Assembly: GCF_964340395.1 (NCBI RefSeq)
Contig: NC_135559.1
Coordinates: 5,564,001 to 5,628,000 of the forward strand
Reading direction: 5' to 3'
Length of the DNA: 64,000 bases
DNA from: Glandiceps talaboti
Lineage: Eukaryota > Hemichordata > Enteropneusta > Spengelidae
The translations under genes were made by a program, and so were the position numbers. Every line of letters starts with the position of its first letter. The first letter of the stretch is position 1. Positions 62,423 to 64,000 of the stretch are shown here, piece by piece. Below the pieces are notes generated by a model that saw nothing but the letters and a program-made list of their open reading frames with translations, did no database searches and was not told the origin of the DNA.

Positions 62423-62997
62423 ATGTCTCTTTCATCTTCACAGAAAAGATCCTCACGGAGGAAGGCAGTTACAGCAGGATTTTCTACAAAATCGTGGTCA
62501 AAAAATGCCGTCGTAAAGCCACCACCAGAGGCTGGTGCGTTCCAGGAACGACCAGCTACACCGACGTCCTTTAGAAAGTTCTACGATCGTGGTGACTTCC
62601 CAATCGCTCTTGAGCATGACACAAAGGGTAACAAGATCGCATGGAAGGTAGAAATCGAGAAATTGGATTACCATCATTATCTACCGCTTTATTTTGACGG
62701 CCTTCGCGAAACAACACATCCCTACGAGTTTTTCTCCCGTCAAGGCGTACACGATATGTTGGAACATGGCGGTACCAAAATTCTACCCGTAATTCCCCAG
62801 CTTATTATTCCCATCAAGAAAGCCCTCAATACAAGAAACAGGAAGGTTATATGTACAACGCTTAAAGTTCTCCAACATCTGGTAGTATCGGGAGAGTTGG
62901 TAGGAGAGGCGCTGGTACCTTACTACAGACAAATTCTTCCCATTCTGAATATCTTCAAGAATAACAACCTTAACTCGGGCGATGGTATTGACTACAG
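62423..62997 (+). CDS. PACRG: PACRG, intron-containing copy, first coding exon (partial)
   Basis: The exon runs from ATG at 62423 for 191 codons plus two bases to a donor GTAAGC at 62998. The last codon AG|N is completed in the next exon, which is outside the window. The protein matches the intronless copy through [20 protein letters not shown] to GDGIDY. It has a different Ser/Lys-rich N-terminus ([15 protein letters not shown]). About 39 C-terminal residues would be expected downstream. The intron position falls exactly where the other copy reads straight on (DY|S), so the intron is real or the gene would end after R192 at an in-frame TAA. The first 191 codons have no intron, unlike vertebrate PACRG. 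Same role as above in motile cilia. Confidence 0.9.
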
Positions 62998-64000
62998 GTA
63001 AGCATATTCAGCCAATGTAAACATTAGCGTTTGCAAAGGTGTATCAAGGAGAGATGCATGTTGTTTGTACCATTGAACTCCTATATTCAAGAATAGACAG
63101 TGGAGGGGTATGTTTATGGTTCAAGGGAGTTACTAATACTAGAAACACGCTCTGAAAAGCGTTTGTACACGTGCACGCTCTATTTCAGACAACTAAAAAG
63201 GCACTATGTTCAATTCATTGATTATTATTATTATTATTTGAGGTCTTCTTGATGGAAAAAATCTGGGATTCACCATGATCAAAAGAGACGTACTGTTCAA
63301 AATGAGAAAAAAAACTATCTAGACTATGGTATAGTATGGATATGTCTTACATGTACATTGAAACATGTTGAAATTATTATGCTCTTTGACATGGTTTAAA
63401 ACAGTAAATTTTCCATTTATTATTATTTGACAATTTGTTGTCATTTTTGCCCTTATTATAATTCTGATCCTCCAAAGCAAACAGTTAGATAAACAACTGA
63501 AAAAAAATAATTATTATAGCTAGCCCATTAGTAAATAAAAATTGCTGAATGAAATGTTTTAAGTAATAAGGACATCTCAATCATGACTTTAATGAAGGTA
63601 TTTTGAAAATATTGTTATTTTATTGGTATTTCCATATACAGTATAGACTTTGAGAAATATCCTATTGGTACCCTATTAGACAAATAGCATTACTTTATAT
63701 CTACTTGTAGCCCTAGGCTTGGTATCATGAATTATTAAGTACAACTTGTGTTTCTAAATAGGAATATGAATATTTTATACCATTATGATAAATTAGTTTG
63801 TCTTTTAATATTTATGTATCAATTTTTCATTGTACATTTAAATGATGCATTACATAAATTTTAAAATTTTGTTCATGATATTTTGTCCTGATTTGATTAG
63901 CTGTCGCAAAACATATGTTGACTTTTCAATAGAGTTACAATCTAACCATGACAACCAAACGATTGAAGTACTTCAACATTTTTTTTAATTTCCTCACTAT
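62998..64000. other. PACRG intron (partial)
   Basis: AT-rich, with no match to the missing PACRG C-terminal exon (expected to begin with the rest of the Ser codon and [10 protein letters not shown]). Nothing else is recognised. Confidence 0.6.

Overview
ORGANISM AND OVERALL PICTURE. The window is AT-rich animal nuclear DNA with short coding exons, GT-AG introns, many microsatellites, small inverted-repeat elements, tRNA-type SINEs and LINE 3' ends. The genes (UNC80, TMEM180/MFSD13A-like, ZC2HC1-like, PACRG) are conserved bilaterian genes, and PACRG is close to the vertebrate protein. A marine invertebrate such as a hemichordate, cephalochordate or lophotrochozoan fits; the sequence alone does not fix the phylum. 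LAYOUT. 836-8760 (+) holds the last nine coding exons of UNC80, the large NALCN-channel scaffold; all junction phases agree and give 598 residues ending in a PDZ-ligand-like tail. 8.9-10.0 kb is a large minisatellite just 3' of it. 10-22 kb has no gene I can support and carries several MITE-like inverted-repeat elements and microsatellites. 22012-25088 and 39199-41970 (both +) are two tandem four-exon paralogues of a TMEM180-like transporter. Between them lies the most striking structure: an ~8.6 kb giant inverted repeat (about 29028-37618). Each arm has a unique outer segment followed by a tandem array of ~179-bp monomers, with a LINE reverse-transcriptase 3' fragment at the axis. 40.8-45.5 kb contains three LINE 3' ends and a tRNA-type SINE. 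47-49.2 kb contains small inverted-repeat elements, including a 376-bp foldback with a 17-bp target-site duplication. 49956-56464 (-) is a complete eight-exon ZC2HC1-like zinc-finger gene of 409 residues. Head-to-head with it, about 600 bp away, is an intact intronless PACRG (57065-57757, +). A second PACRG starts at 62423 (+) and runs through one long exon to a splice donor at 62998, so it continues past the window. HOW GENES RELATE. UNC80 acts at the neuronal membrane. PACRG is an axonemal inner-junction protein, and its divergent neighbour ZC2HC1 may share its promoter. Both paralogue pairs (TMEM180 and PACRG) show a patchwork of near-identical and clearly diverged segments, which suggests gene conversion within this locus. 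The best leads are the giant foldback array, the exon-selective homogenisation of TMEM180 copies, the multiplied splice-acceptor units in TMEM180 copy 1 and the two PACRG copies with different intron content.
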